A stretch of DNA of 35,560 nt, taken from the NCBI GenBank assembly GCA_018969975.1, contig JAGWXI010000022.1, forward strand, positions 1 through 35,560, written 5' to 3'. This document shows, piece by piece, positions 1 through 7,540 of this stretch; positions within the stretch are counted from its first letter, which is position 1; each line of letters begins with the position of its first letter. The notes under the pieces are model-generated. The model saw only the letters and a list, made by a program, of their open reading frames with translations, made no database searches and had not been told where the DNA came from. Position numbers and translations under genes: made by a program. The stretch is from Burkholderiales bacterium (GTDB lineage Bacteria > Pseudomonadota > Gammaproteobacteria > Burkholderiales > Burkholderiaceae_C).

Positions 1-27
1 GAGATTTTGAAATAAAGAGGTAGTGCT

Positions 28-258
28 TTGAATTTACAACCCAACTTTTACGAGACCGGTAAGCGCTATTTCCGTGACTTCACGCCGGGCGATGATTTTT
101 ATGAGGCGCTGATTGATACGCATCGCGATTTGACCGACGAGCAAAGCGCTTTGGTCAATGCCAAGTTAATTTTGTTACTCAGCAACCATATTGGCGATAT
201 CAGCGTATTGCGCGAAGCCATGGCGCTTGCGCGTGCCGATATCGTCCCAGCCACATAA
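28..258 (+). CDS. DUF2783 family small protein
   Basis: A 76-residue protein with the look of the DUF2783 family, with a core reading DFYEALIDTHRDLTDEQS followed by an NAKLILLLSNHIGD segment. Its function is unknown. The start is TTG with an AAAGAGG ribosome binding site about 7 bases upstream; no ATG lies near the N-terminus. It precedes the VOC gene by 20 bases, so the two are very likely co-transcribed. Bases 1-15 read in frame as a short tail ending in TAA (Glu-Ile-Leu-Lys-stop), which could be the end of an upstream operon gene outside the window. The charged, mostly helical sequence has no signal peptide or membrane segment, so it is presumably cytoplasmic. The family call is from memory of the conserved core. 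Confidence 0.78.
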   Translation: MNLQPNFYETGKRYFRDFTPGDDFYEALIDTHRDLTDEQSALVNAKLILLLSNHIGDISVLREAMALARADIVPAT

Positions 259-278
259 ACCTATTTCAGGAGATCACC

Positions 279-812
279 ATGAAAGTCAACCGCATCCACC
301 ATGTGGCCTACCGTTGCAAAGACGCCAAGCAAACGGTGGATTGGTACGTCAAACATCTGAATATGGATTTTGTGTTGGCTATCGCCGAAGATTTAGTCCC
401 CAGCACCAAAGCGCCGGATCCCTATATGCATGTGTTTTTAGATGCAGGAAACGGAAACGTATTGGCATTCTTTGAACTACCCACTGCGCCAGAGATGGGT
501 CGCGACACGAATACGCCTGACTGGGTGCAACACATTGCTTTCAAGGTGGACAGTTTGGACGAACTCGAGTCGGCTAAGTCCCGTTTGCAAGCCAGTGGCA
601 TTGATGTCATCGGCGTGACCGATCACACCATCTTCAAATCCATTTATTTCTTCGACCCCAACGGCCATCGCTTAGAACTCGCCTGCGACACCGCCACACC
701 CGAAATGCAAGAAAAACTAGATGCAGTGAAATGGGACATGCTAGAAGAGTGGAGCCAAACCCGTCGCGCCCCCAAACATGCAGCGTGGATGCATGAGAAG
801 GAATTCCATTAA
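279..812 (+). CDS. VOC (glyoxalase/dioxygenase fold) protein
   Basis: A 177-residue protein of the vicinal oxygen chelate superfamily, made of two beta-alpha-beta-beta-beta modules. The four expected metal-ligand positions are visible: His8 (IHHVAYR), Glu66 (AFFELP), His85 (WVQHIAFKV) and Glu133 (GHRLELAC). FDPNGHRLEL is the typical last-strand motif of glyoxalase I and extradiol-dioxygenase relatives. About 40 C-terminal residues beyond the fold are rich in Trp and Glu. A good CAGGAG ribosome binding site lies 6 bases before ATG. It follows the DUF2783 gene closely and probably acts in the same, perhaps aromatic-degradation, pathway. The substrate cannot be named; lactoylglutathione lyase is possible, but the single-domain metal set fits many VOC activities. 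Confidence 0.88.
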   Translation: MKVNRIHHVAYRCKDAKQTVDWYVKHLNMDFVLAIAEDLVPSTKAPDPYMHVFLDAGNGNVLAFFELPTAPEMGRDTNTPDWVQHIAFKVDSLDELESAKSRLQASGIDVIGVTDHTIFKSIYFFDPNGHRLELACDTATPEMQEKLDAVKWDMLEEWSQTRRAPKHAAWMHEKEFH

Positions 813-845
813 TTGGTTAATTGGGGTCAGATCCCAATTAATTTA
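813..845. repeat. GGGGTCAGA palindromic repeat, single copy
   Basis: The whole 30-base space between the convergent VOC gene and nth is a palindrome: TTAATTGGG at 817-825, loop GTCAGAT, CCCAATTAA at 833-841. The 28 bases at 817-844 match 1507-1534 on the other side of nth with one difference. The last bases overlap the nth stop codon (843-845). The hairpin can form in transcripts from either strand and, with A/T-rich flanks, might end both, but there is no clear T-tract, so terminator function is inferred only. Confidence 0.85.
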
Positions 846-1478
846 TAAACTTGTTTTGGGTTTGAATCCGCAAAATTCTGAAACCCCACATTCCCAGCAA
901 CGTGGCGTGCGCGCTTGGCAAACATAACGACCATGCAAGATCAGCCAGTGGTGCGCATCAACTAAATATTTTTCTGGGATGCGTTTGAGTAACTGCATCT
1001 CAACGGCGAAAGGTGTTTTGCCTTTGGCTAGCCCCGTGCGGTTTCCAACTCGAAAGATATGTGTGTCAACCGCCATTGTTGGCTCGCCATAGGCCACGTT
1101 CAACACCACATTGGCAGTCTTGCGTCCTACGCCCGGTAAAGCTTCAAGAGATTCGCGGCTTCGTGGTACTTTTCCTTCATACTGATTTACCAAAATGCGG
1201 CATGTCTCCATTAGATGGCGAGCCTTGCTTCTAAATAAACCTATAGTTTTTATATAGCTTTCAAGCCCATCAAGGCCAAGCCCAATGATTTGCTGCGGTG
1301 TATTCGCAACAGGAAACAAGCGTCGCGTTGCCTTATTTACCCCCACATCCGTCGCCTGCGCACTCAACAGCACCGCCGCCAGCAACTCAAACACGCTGGT
1401 ATATTCCAACTCGGTATTGGGCTGCGGATTCGCCGCATAAAGCGTCGCAAAAAACGGCTCAATGTGTTCTTTTTTCAT
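843..1478 (-). CDS. nth: Endonuclease III (DNA glycosylase/AP lyase)
   Basis: This base-excision repair enzyme removes oxidised pyrimidines and nicks at abasic sites. At 211 residues it matches the E. coli protein in length and numbering: the helix-hairpin-helix LPGVGRKTANV ends with catalytic Lys120, Asp138 lies in AVDTHIFRV, and the [4Fe-4S] cluster cysteines are Cys187, Cys194, Cys197 and Cys203 in the C-x6-C-x2-C-x5-C pattern. No Shine-Dalgarno sequence is seen before the ATG. The gene is bracketed by copies of the GGGGTCAGA palindromic repeat: one fills the 3' space and overlaps its stop codon, and a complex array occupies the space upstream, so its promoter must lie in or beyond repeat DNA. 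The enzyme itself appears intact. Confidence 0.98.
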   Translation of the reverse strand: MKKEHIEPFFATLYAANPQPNTELEYTSVFELLAAVLLSAQATDVGVNKATRRLFPVANTPQQIIGLGLDGLESYIKTIGLFRSKARHLMETCRILVNQYEGKVPRSRESLEALPGVGRKTANVVLNVAYGEPTMAVDTHIFRVGNRTGLAKGKTPFAVEMQLLKRIPEKYLVDAHHWLILHGRYVCQARTPRCWECGVSEFCGFKPKTSL

Positions 1479-1491
1479 TTCGCTAGTTTAG

Positions 1492-1606
1492 GTTGGTTGA
1501 GTACAGTTAATTGGGGTCAGAACCCAATTAATTTGATTAAATTAATCGGGTTCTGACCCCAATTAACTGAACCCAATTAAACCTGACCCCAATTAAATCA
1601 ACCAAC
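1492..1606. repeat. Nested GGGGTCAGA inverted-repeat array
   Basis: Most of the 129 bases between divergent nth and the aminotransferase gene is palindromic. The core is a 29-base inverted repeat (1506-1534 and 1539-1567) with one mismatch and a four-base GATT centre; each arm is itself a TTAATTGGG / CCCAATTAA hairpin. A further degenerate unit occupies 1568-1596. An outer pair, GTTGGTTGA at 1492-1500 and TCAACCAAC at 1598-1606, encloses everything. The motif resembles repeats often found with REP-associated tyrosine transposases, but no transposase is in the window. Confidence 0.88.
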
Positions 1607-1607
1607 T

Positions 1608-2804
1608 ATGCAATTCGCTTACCGACTTAATAACGTTGAAACTTCTGCTATCCGTGAGCTTTTTAAGTTGCTGGGTAAGCCTGGAATTATTAGTTTTGCG
1701 GGTGGGTTTCCAGATAGCGCTATGTTTGATGTGGAGGGCATTCGCGAGGCTAGCGCGCTGGCTTTGTCTAAGGAGCCTGGCGCTGCTTTGCAATATGGTG
1801 CTACTGAAGGTTACAACCCTTTGCGCGAACAACTGGCTTTGTTCATGGCGGCTAAGGGGGTTAAGAAAATCTCTGCAGAAGGTTTGATTGTCACGACGGG
1901 AAGCCAACAAGCTTTAGACCTCGTGGCCAAGACTTTGCTCAATCCTGAAGACATTGCTTTGGTTGAAGCGCCCACTTTTTTAGCGACGATTCAGTGTTTC
2001 CGTTTGTATGGCCCCAAGGTGTTAGGCGTGCCTATTGATGCGCATGGCGTGCAGGTCGACAAGCTGGAGGCCATGATTCAGCAGCATAAGCCTAAGTTGG
2101 TCTACATCATTCCGACTTTTGGTAACCCGAGTGGTGCATTGCTGACCCAAGAGCGCCGTCTCAAAATTTTGCAACTCGCAGTGCAATACAAAACTATCGT
2201 GATTGAAGACGACCCCTATGGCGATTTGTATTTTGGTGAAGCACCGCCCCCTTCCATGTTGGCATTGAGCGACCAAGTACCCGCAAGTCGCGATTGGTTG
2301 GTGCATTGCGGTTCTTTGAGCAAAGTACTCTCGCCCGGTTTGCGTGTGGGTTGGATGGTGGCGCCGCCTGATTTGCTGGCGCGCGCAACGATGTGTAAGC
2401 AATTTAGCGATGCACACACGTCTACATTTGCACAGGCTACTGCAGCACAGTATTTGTTGTCAGGCCGTATGCCCGCCACGCTCAACACGGTGCGCCGCGT
2501 GTATGCAGAACGCGCACAAGCCATGGACAAGGCTTTGCAACGTGAGTTGGGCGATGCTTTAACTTACACAGCACCGCAAGGTGGTTTGTTTTTCTGGGCG
2601 AACCTCACTGGCGCACACGGTGCTGTGAAAAACGGCAATGCATTTGCCAAAAGTGCGATTGAAAAAGGCGTGGCCTTTGTCCCGGGCGCACCGTTCTTTG
2701 CGAATGAACCAGATCTGTCCTCGATTCGTTTGAGTTTTGCGACAGCTGATTTAGCAAAAATAGAAGAAGGAATTACAAGATTGGGCCAAGCTTTAAAAGC
2801 TTAA
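1608..2804 (+). CDS. PLP-dependent aminotransferase (class I/II, LysN/ARO8-like)
   Basis: A 398-residue fold-type I aminotransferase. The Schiff-base lysine is Lys239 in [15 protein letters not shown]. Asp202 and Tyr204 in [10 protein letters not shown] contact the cofactor, NPSG at 173-176 binds substrate and cofactor, and an Arg in SIRLSF near residue 375 would hold the substrate carboxylate. The sequence resembles the 2-aminoadipate/aromatic/branched-chain aminotransferase group related to LysN and to MocR C-terminal domains, but it lacks the GntR DNA-binding part. The amino donor cannot be fixed from sequence. The N-terminus [18 protein letters not shown] fits the family, yet the ATG sits two bases after the repeat array and has no visible ribosome binding site. 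Its stop overlaps the convergent gcvP stop by four bases. Confidence 0.92.
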   Translation: MQFAYRLNNVETSAIRELFKLLGKPGIISFAGGFPDSAMFDVEGIREASALALSKEPGAALQYGATEGYNPLREQLALFMAAKGVKKISAEGLIVTTGSQQALDLVAKTLLNPEDIALVEAPTFLATIQCFRLYGPKVLGVPIDAHGVQVDKLEAMIQQHKPKLVYIIPTFGNPSGALLTQERRLKILQLAVQYKTIVIEDDPYGDLYFGEAPPPSMLALSDQVPASRDWLVHCGSLSKVLSPGLRVGWMVAPPDLLARATMCKQFSDAHTSTFAQATAAQYLLSGRMPATLNTVRRVYAERAQAMDKALQRELGDALTYTAPQGGLFFWANLTGAHGAVKNGNAFAKSAIEKGVAFVPGAPFFANEPDLSSIRLSFATADLAKIEEGITRLGQALKA

Positions 2805-5695
2805 GACTTGTAGTCCTCCACCGGCAAACAACTACAAAACAAATTCCGATCACCATACACGTTGTCTACGCGCCCAACCGTAGGCCAATATTTTTGTTGC
2901 TTCAAGCTGGGTAGTGCAAAAGCAGCGCGTTCTCTGCTGTAGGGATGCGACCAATCATCAGCAGTCACGCTTGCAGCCGTATGAGGCGCATGCTTTAGCG
3001 GATTGTTGTCCTGCGGCCAAGTCCCGTTTTCAATCAAACGAATTTCATCGCGAATCGCAATCATGGCGTCGATAAATCTGTCGAGTTCTGCCAAGGTTTC
3101 GCTCTCGGTAGGTTCCACCATCAAAGTGCCGGGCACTGGGAAACTCAAAGTCGGTGCATGAAAGCCATAGTCCATCAAGCGCTTGGCCACATCCTCAGCA
3201 GACACACCTGTCGCATCTTTTAACGGACGCACATCCAAAATACATTCGTGTGCCACGAATCCCTCAGCGCTGGCGTACAAAGTGGGATAGTGGTCTTTCA
3301 ACCGCGCACTGATGTAGTTGGCCGAAAGAATTGCTGTTTCAGTCGCATGTTGCAAACCATCAGCGCCCATCATGCGGCAATACATCCAACTGATGGGCAA
3401 CACTGCCGCATTGCCTAGGGGTGCTGCAGACACTGCACCCACGCCGTTGACTGCAACACCCGCTGTCGCGTGTCCAGGCAAGTAAGGCACCAAGTCTTCC
3501 ACTACGCAAACGGGGCCAACACCTGGTCCGCCGCCTCCGTGAGGAATACAAAAAGTTTTGTGCAAATTGAGGTGACTCACATCACCGCCAAATTCACCTG
3601 GTGCAGCTACCCCCACCAAGGCATTCATATTGGCGCCGTCCACATACACGCGTCCACCATGTTGATGCACCAATGTGCAGAGCGCTTTTACTTGCGTCTC
3701 GAACACGCCATGCGTGCTGGGATAGGTGATCATGACGGCCGCCAAGTTAGCGCTGTGCGCTTCGCACTTGGCTTGCATGTCGGCCATGTCCACATTGCCT
3801 TGCTCGTCACACGCGACCACCACCACCTGCATGCCCACCATTTGTGCGCTGGCAGGGTTGGTACCGTGCGCAGAGGCCGGAATCAAACAGATGTTGCGAT
3901 GGCCTTGGCCTTTAGCTGCGTGGTAAGCGCGAATGACCAACAAGCCTGCATACTCACCTTGGCTGCCTGCATTGGGCTGCAAGCTAATGCCTGCATAGCC
4001 CGTGGCTTGGCATAACCAGGCACGCAATTGTTCGTCTAACAATTTGAATCCTTGCAACTGCTCTGCAGGCGCAAAAGGATGGGGTTGCGCAAACTCCGGC
4101 CAGGTGATGGGAATCATCTCGCTGGTGGCATTGAGCTTCATGGTGCAACTGCCTAGCGGAATCATGCTGCGGTCAAGCGCCAAGTCTTTGTCGCTGAGTG
4201 CGCGGATGTAGCGCAGCATGCCTGTCTCGCTATGGTGGGCGTTGAAAACAGGGTGGGTGAGATAAGCGCTGGTGCGTTGTAGATTTTTAGGAGTGAGACT
4301 GGCTAAGCCGGGCTCGAACGTTGACCACTCTGGTAACTGGGCACGAGCACCAGAACTTGCATTCGCAAAAATCTCCCAAAGCTTTGTGATGTCTGCACGG
4401 GTAGTAGTTTCATCCAATGAGATACCTAATCTATCCTTGCCAATTAAGCGCAGGTTCATCCCAGCAGCGCGCGCTTGTTGGGCAACGCTTTCGGTACGCG
4501 CACCAGATAAAACCACCAAAGTGTCAAACGCATATTCATGTTGCAACTGGCAACCCAGTTCTTTCAAGCCACGCGCCAAAACGGCCGTATAGGTGGCTAC
4601 GCGTTCAGCAATAAGACGCAAACCTTGTGGGCCGTGATACACCGCATACATGCTGGCAACAACTGCTGGCAAAACTTGCGCAGTACAAATATTCGACGTG
4701 GCTTTTTCACGCCGAATGTGTTGCTCGCGTGTTTGCAATGCGAGCCGGTAAGAAGGGTTGCCATGCGTGTCAATGCTGACGCCAACTAAGCGACCGGGCA
4801 TGGAGCGTTTGTACTCGTCTTTGCATGCCAAGTACGCTGCGTGAGGACCACCGGCACCCATTGGCATTCCAAAGCGTTGGGTGTTACCCACCACAATGTC
4901 CGCGCCCAATTCACCTGGCGGCGTGAGCAAGGTCAAGGCTAAAAGATCGGCCGCCATGATGACCAAACCACCTTTGGCCTTGTAAGCGCTGATCAGCTCT
5001 TGGTAAGACGCAACTCCGCCATCCACGCCGGGGTATTGCAAAAGCAGCGCAAAGCTCTCGTGTTGCAAGGCCTCAGAACTCGGCCCCACTTTGACCTGAA
5101 GACCCAAGGGCTTAGCACGTGTTTGTATGACTTCCATCGTTTGCGGCAACACATTGTCTGCAACAAATAAAACAGTGGACTCAGATTTACCCACACGCAA
5201 TGCCAAGGTCATCGCTTCAGCAGCAGCGGTGGCTTCGTCAAGCATCGATGCATTGGCTATCGGCATAGCGGTGAGGTCGCACACCATGGTTTGGAAATTC
5301 ACCAAAGCTTCCATACGGCCTTGGCTGATCTCGGCTTGGTAAGGGGTGTAAGCGGTGTACCAAGCAGGGTTTTCAAGAATATTGCGCAAGATGACACCAG
5401 GCGTATGCGTGCCGTAATAGCCTTGCCCGATGAAGCTTTTGAGCAATTGGTTTTTCTGTGCAATCTGCTTGAGTTCCTCCAGCGCAGCAGCCTCTGTCAC
5501 GGGAGCAGGCAATTGCATAGCTTGTGCCCGTGCAATGCTGCGTGGCACGATGCTGTCGATCAACGCACGTCGCGACGCTTGCCCCAAAACGCTCAGCATA
5601 TGTGCCTCATCCGCATCACTCACGCCAATATGGCGCGCTATGAATTCGCGGCTGTTTTCAAGTTCGTCCAAAGGTTTGGTGGATTGCATCAACAT
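2801..5695 (-). CDS. gcvP: Glycine dehydrogenase (decarboxylating), P-protein
   Basis: The P-protein of the glycine cleavage system decarboxylates glycine and passes the aminomethyl group to lipoylated H-protein. At 964 residues it is the single-chain, homodimeric form with N- and C-terminal halves fused. The PLP lysine is Lys713 in [17 protein letters not shown]; the glycine-rich loop after it is diagnostic, and the N-terminus carries the usual FIARHIG motif. A second ATG two codons into the protein is an equally plausible start. It is the last gene of gcvT-gcvH-gcvP, 74 bases after gcvH, so it should be under the upstream glycine riboswitch. Its stop overlaps the convergent aminotransferase by four bases (TTAA, a stop on both strands), leaving no room for a separate terminator. 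Confidence 0.98.
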   Translation of the reverse strand: MLMQSTKPLDELENSREFIARHIGVSDADEAHMLSVLGQASRRALIDSIVPRSIARAQAMQLPAPVTEAAALEELKQIAQKNQLLKSFIGQGYYGTHTPGVILRNILENPAWYTAYTPYQAEISQGRMEALVNFQTMVCDLTAMPIANASMLDEATAAAEAMTLALRVGKSESTVLFVADNVLPQTMEVIQTRAKPLGLQVKVGPSSEALQHESFALLLQYPGVDGGVASYQELISAYKAKGGLVIMAADLLALTLLTPPGELGADIVVGNTQRFGMPMGAGGPHAAYLACKDEYKRSMPGRLVGVSIDTHGNPSYRLALQTREQHIRREKATSNICTAQVLPAVVASMYAVYHGPQGLRLIAERVATYTAVLARGLKELGCQLQHEYAFDTLVVLSGARTESVAQQARAAGMNLRLIGKDRLGISLDETTTRADITKLWEIFANASSGARAQLPEWSTFEPGLASLTPKNLQRTSAYLTHPVFNAHHSETGMLRYIRALSDKDLALDRSMIPLGSCTMKLNATSEMIPITWPEFAQPHPFAPAEQLQGFKLLDEQLRAWLCQATGYAGISLQPNAGSQGEYAGLLVIRAYHAAKGQGHRNICLIPASAHGTNPASAQMVGMQVVVVACDEQGNVDMADMQAKCEAHSANLAAVMITYPSTHGVFETQVKALCTLVHQHGGRVYVDGANMNALVGVAAPGEFGGDVSHLNLHKTFCIPHGGGGPGVGPVCVVEDLVPYLPGHATAGVAVNGVGAVSAAPLGNAAVLPISWMYCRMMGADGLQHATETAILSANYISARLKDHYPTLYASAEGFVAHECILDVRPLKDATGVSAEDVAKRLMDYGFHAPTLSFPVPGTLMVEPTESETLAELDRFIDAMIAIRDEIRLIENGTWPQDNNPLKHAPHTAASVTADDWSHPYSRERAAFALPSLKQQKYWPTVGRVDNVYGDRNLFCSCLPVEDYKS

Positions 5696-5769
5696 GGCGG
5701 GCTTGCTTGGGTGTGAGGGTTAATGGGTAAAAGAATGAATGAGCGAAAGAATGCAGCAGTCAATAAAAA

Positions 5770-6135
5770 TCAAGCGATCAATTGCTTGTAGCTGGTCTCG
5801 TCCATCAGCGCATCTAATTGCGCTACATCAGCCAGTTTGACTTTGAAGAACCAGCCTGCACCCAGTGGGTCAGTGTTGGCAAGAGAAGGGTCATACACCA
5901 AGGCTGTATTGACTTCAGTGACTTCACCAGTGAGGGGCATATAGACATCGGCAGCTGCTTTGACAGACTCGACCACGCCAGCTACATCGCCTTGTTTAAA
6001 CGTAGCACCCACTTTGGGCAGCTCGACAAACACAACATCGCCCAAAGCATCTTGTGCGTGGTGGGTGATGCCAACCGTGGCAGTAGCGCCATCGGCTTGA
6101 ACCCATTCGTGTTCTTGTGTGTATTTGAGTGACAT
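5770..6135 (-). CDS. gcvH: Glycine cleavage system H-protein
   Basis: A 121-residue lipoyl carrier that shuttles the aminomethyl intermediate between P-, T- and L-proteins. Lys59 in [15 protein letters not shown] is the lipoylation site at the tip of the beta-hairpin, and the EHEWV start of the lipoyl domain and the ESVKA box are typical. An AAGGAAAC ribosome binding site precedes ATG. It lies 32 bases after gcvT and 74 bases before gcvP, consistent with one operon. No gene for the L-protein (dihydrolipoamide dehydrogenase) is present, as is usual since that subunit is shared with other complexes. Confidence 0.98.
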   Translation of the reverse strand: MSLKYTQEHEWVQADGATATVGITHHAQDALGDVVFVELPKVGATFKQGDVAGVVESVKAAADVYMPLTGEVTEVNTALVYDPSLANTDPLGAGWFFKVKLADVAQLDALMDETSYKQLIA

Positions 6136-6167
6136 GGTGTTTCCTTTGAAAGTAAAAGTGTTGAGGC

Positions 6168-7292
6168 TTAACCGCGGTAATACTGGGTGGGATGAAAAGG
6201 CATAGGGCTGACCACCATCGGCACCGCTTTGCCACGCACGCTGGCAAAGACGGTGTGACCTATAACTGCATCTGCAGGAGGCAAATAGGCCATAGCGATA
6301 GGTTGGTCGACAGTGGGTGCTAACAAGCCGCTAGTCACTTCGCCAATGCGCTGGCCGCTGGCGTTGTGTATTTCTACATGCTCACGCACTGGAACGCGTT
6401 CTTGCGCGATCAGGCCAACGCGTTGTTTGGTGCGTGTTTGAGGCTTATCCAGTTGCGCCAACACCTTGTCAGCGCCTGGAAAGCCACCCGCACGTGCACC
6501 ACCAGTGCGACGCACTTTTTGAATCGCCCAATTCAGTCCGGCTTCAATAGGCGTGGTGGTCGTGTCAATGTCTTGTCCATACAAACACAAGCCCGCTTCT
6601 AAGCGCAAGGAGTTGCGCGCGCCAAGGCCAATGCTTTGCACAGCAGAGTGTTCAAGCAATACGTTGGCAAGATCGGTCGCATGTGCATTGGAGACCGATA
6701 TCTCGAAGCCATCTTCACCGGTGTAACCGCTGCGGGTGATGAATAGCGACACGCCTTGCCAGTCGAAGGATTGGCCTGACATGAAGACCAGCTTTTCAAC
6801 GCCTGGCACCAAGTGTGAGAGTGCATCGACCGCTTGGGGGCCTTGTAAAGCAAGAAGCGCCATGTCTGGCAAGGGAATCACCTCGCAACGCTTGCCGATA
6901 CGGGCTTGGATATGAGCGATGTCTGCAACTTTGCAAGCGCCATTGACGACGACAAAAATATCGTCGCCACGGTTCACAAACATCAAGTCGTCCAAGATGC
7001 CGCCTTGATCATTCAAAAGAAGTCCGTAGCGCTGTTTGCCCACTGGCAAGCCAATGACATCGACCGGCATCAAACTCTCAAAGGCAGCCGCAGCATCAGG
7101 ACCCACCAATCGCAACTGCCCCATGTGTGATACATCAAACAAGCCAGCCGCATGGCGTGTGTGTTTGTGTTCTGCCATCAGCCCTAAGGGGTATTGCACA
7201 GGCATGCTGTAACCCGCAAAGGGGACCATGCGCGCGCCGAGAGAGACGTGTAAATCGTGAAGCGGTGTGTGTAGCAAGGCGGAATCAGACAA
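6168..7292 (-). CDS. gcvT: Glycine cleavage system T-protein (aminomethyltransferase)
   Basis: The T-protein releases ammonia from the aminomethyl-H-protein and forms 5,10-methylene-tetrahydrofolate. Visible motifs are [17 protein letters not shown] near the N-terminus, FDVSHMGQL, and [12 protein letters not shown] choose TTG at 7290-7292, giving 374 residues beginning [16 protein letters not shown], because GGAG lies seven bases before it and the N-terminus fits the family. Longer reading to ATG 7421 would translate the second aptamer of the glycine riboswitch, and ATG 7325 sits in the loop of a strong hairpin without a ribosome binding site. It is the first gene of gcvTHP, with transcription or translation expected to rise with glycine. 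Confidence 0.95.
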   Translation of the reverse strand: MSDSALLHTPLHDLHVSLGARMVPFAGYSMPVQYPLGLMAEHKHTRHAAGLFDVSHMGQLRLVGPDAAAAFESLMPVDVIGLPVGKQRYGLLLNDQGGILDDLMFVNRGDDIFVVVNGACKVADIAHIQARIGKRCEVIPLPDMALLALQGPQAVDALSHLVPGVEKLVFMSGQSFDWQGVSLFITRSGYTGEDGFEISVSNAHATDLANVLLEHSAVQSIGLGARNSLRLEAGLCLYGQDIDTTTTPIEAGLNWAIQKVRRTGGARAGGFPGADKVLAQLDKPQTRTKQRVGLIAQERVPVREHVEIHNASGQRIGEVTSGLLAPTVDQPIAMAYLPPADAVIGHTVFASVRGKAVPMVVSPMPFHPTQYYRG

Positions 7293-7312
7293 GCAGGGGC
7301 TCCAAAGCGTAA

Positions 7313-7333
7313 CCACTTGCACCATGCAAGTGG
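7313..7333 (-). promoter_or_regulatory. Perfect 9-bp hairpin between riboswitch and gcvT
   Basis: CCACTTGCA (7313-7321) and TGCAAGTGG (7325-7333) form a perfect nine-base stem with a three-base loop, between the second aptamer and the gcvT ribosome binding site at 7300-7303. It is probably part of the expression platform. No T-tract follows it, so a translation-level or folding-switch role is more likely than simple termination. Confidence 0.6.
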
Positions 7334-7341
7334 CAGGAACC

Positions 7342-7519
7342 CTGTTGTCCGCTTTACCTGAGAGATTCAAAGCTACAGATGCAGCAACTTGCCCCTTCGG
7401 TGGATGCGCTGGTTGCCGCATCTCTCTCCAACAGAATTAAAAATGTCAGTCCATGTTGCCTGAGCGTTCGGCCTTCGGCGGTCTTGCTAGAAGAAATCTC
7501 TACGCGACTCTCTCCTGAC
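7342..7519 (-). ncRNA. Tandem glycine riboswitch (two aptamers)
   Basis: Read on the minus strand, two glycine aptamers follow each other. Aptamer 1 (7519-7445) opens GTCAGGAGAGAG and closes CATGGACTGAC, with CGCCGAAGGCCGAACGC and CTCAGGCAA in between. Aptamer 2 (7434-7342) opens CTGTTGGAGAGAG and closes GCGGACAACAG, with CACCGAAGGGGCAAG and CTCTCAGGTAAA; its P1 helix is CTGTTG with CAACAG. These are the conserved cores of the gcvT-associated glycine riboswitch. The short ten-base linker AATTAAAAAT and the tandem form are classic. Located directly upstream of gcvT, it should switch the operon on when glycine is high. Confidence 0.96.
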
Positions 7520-7528
7520 ACCAAAAAA

Positions 7529-7534
7529 ATTCTA
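7529..7534 (-). promoter_or_regulatory. Candidate gcvTHP -10 element
   Basis: On the minus strand TAGAAT lies at 7534-7529, ten bases before the first aptamer, so a transcript would begin almost exactly at the riboswitch. The -35 region would fall inside the end of the upstream etfD gene and has no good match, so the call rests on the -10 and its position. Confidence 0.45.
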
Positions 7535-7540
7535 ACCTAA

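Noticed and set aside
1506-1606. Repeat array as ends of an insertion sequence
   Set aside because: No transposase frame lies between the copies; only nth is enclosed, and no target duplication is visible.
3470-4015. 181-codon frame antisense to gcvP
   Set aside because: Shadow of gcvP; very His-rich and no start signal.
7293-7421. N-terminal extension of gcvT to ATG 7421
   Set aside because: It would translate riboswitch aptamer 2; a better start with a ribosome binding site exists downstream.
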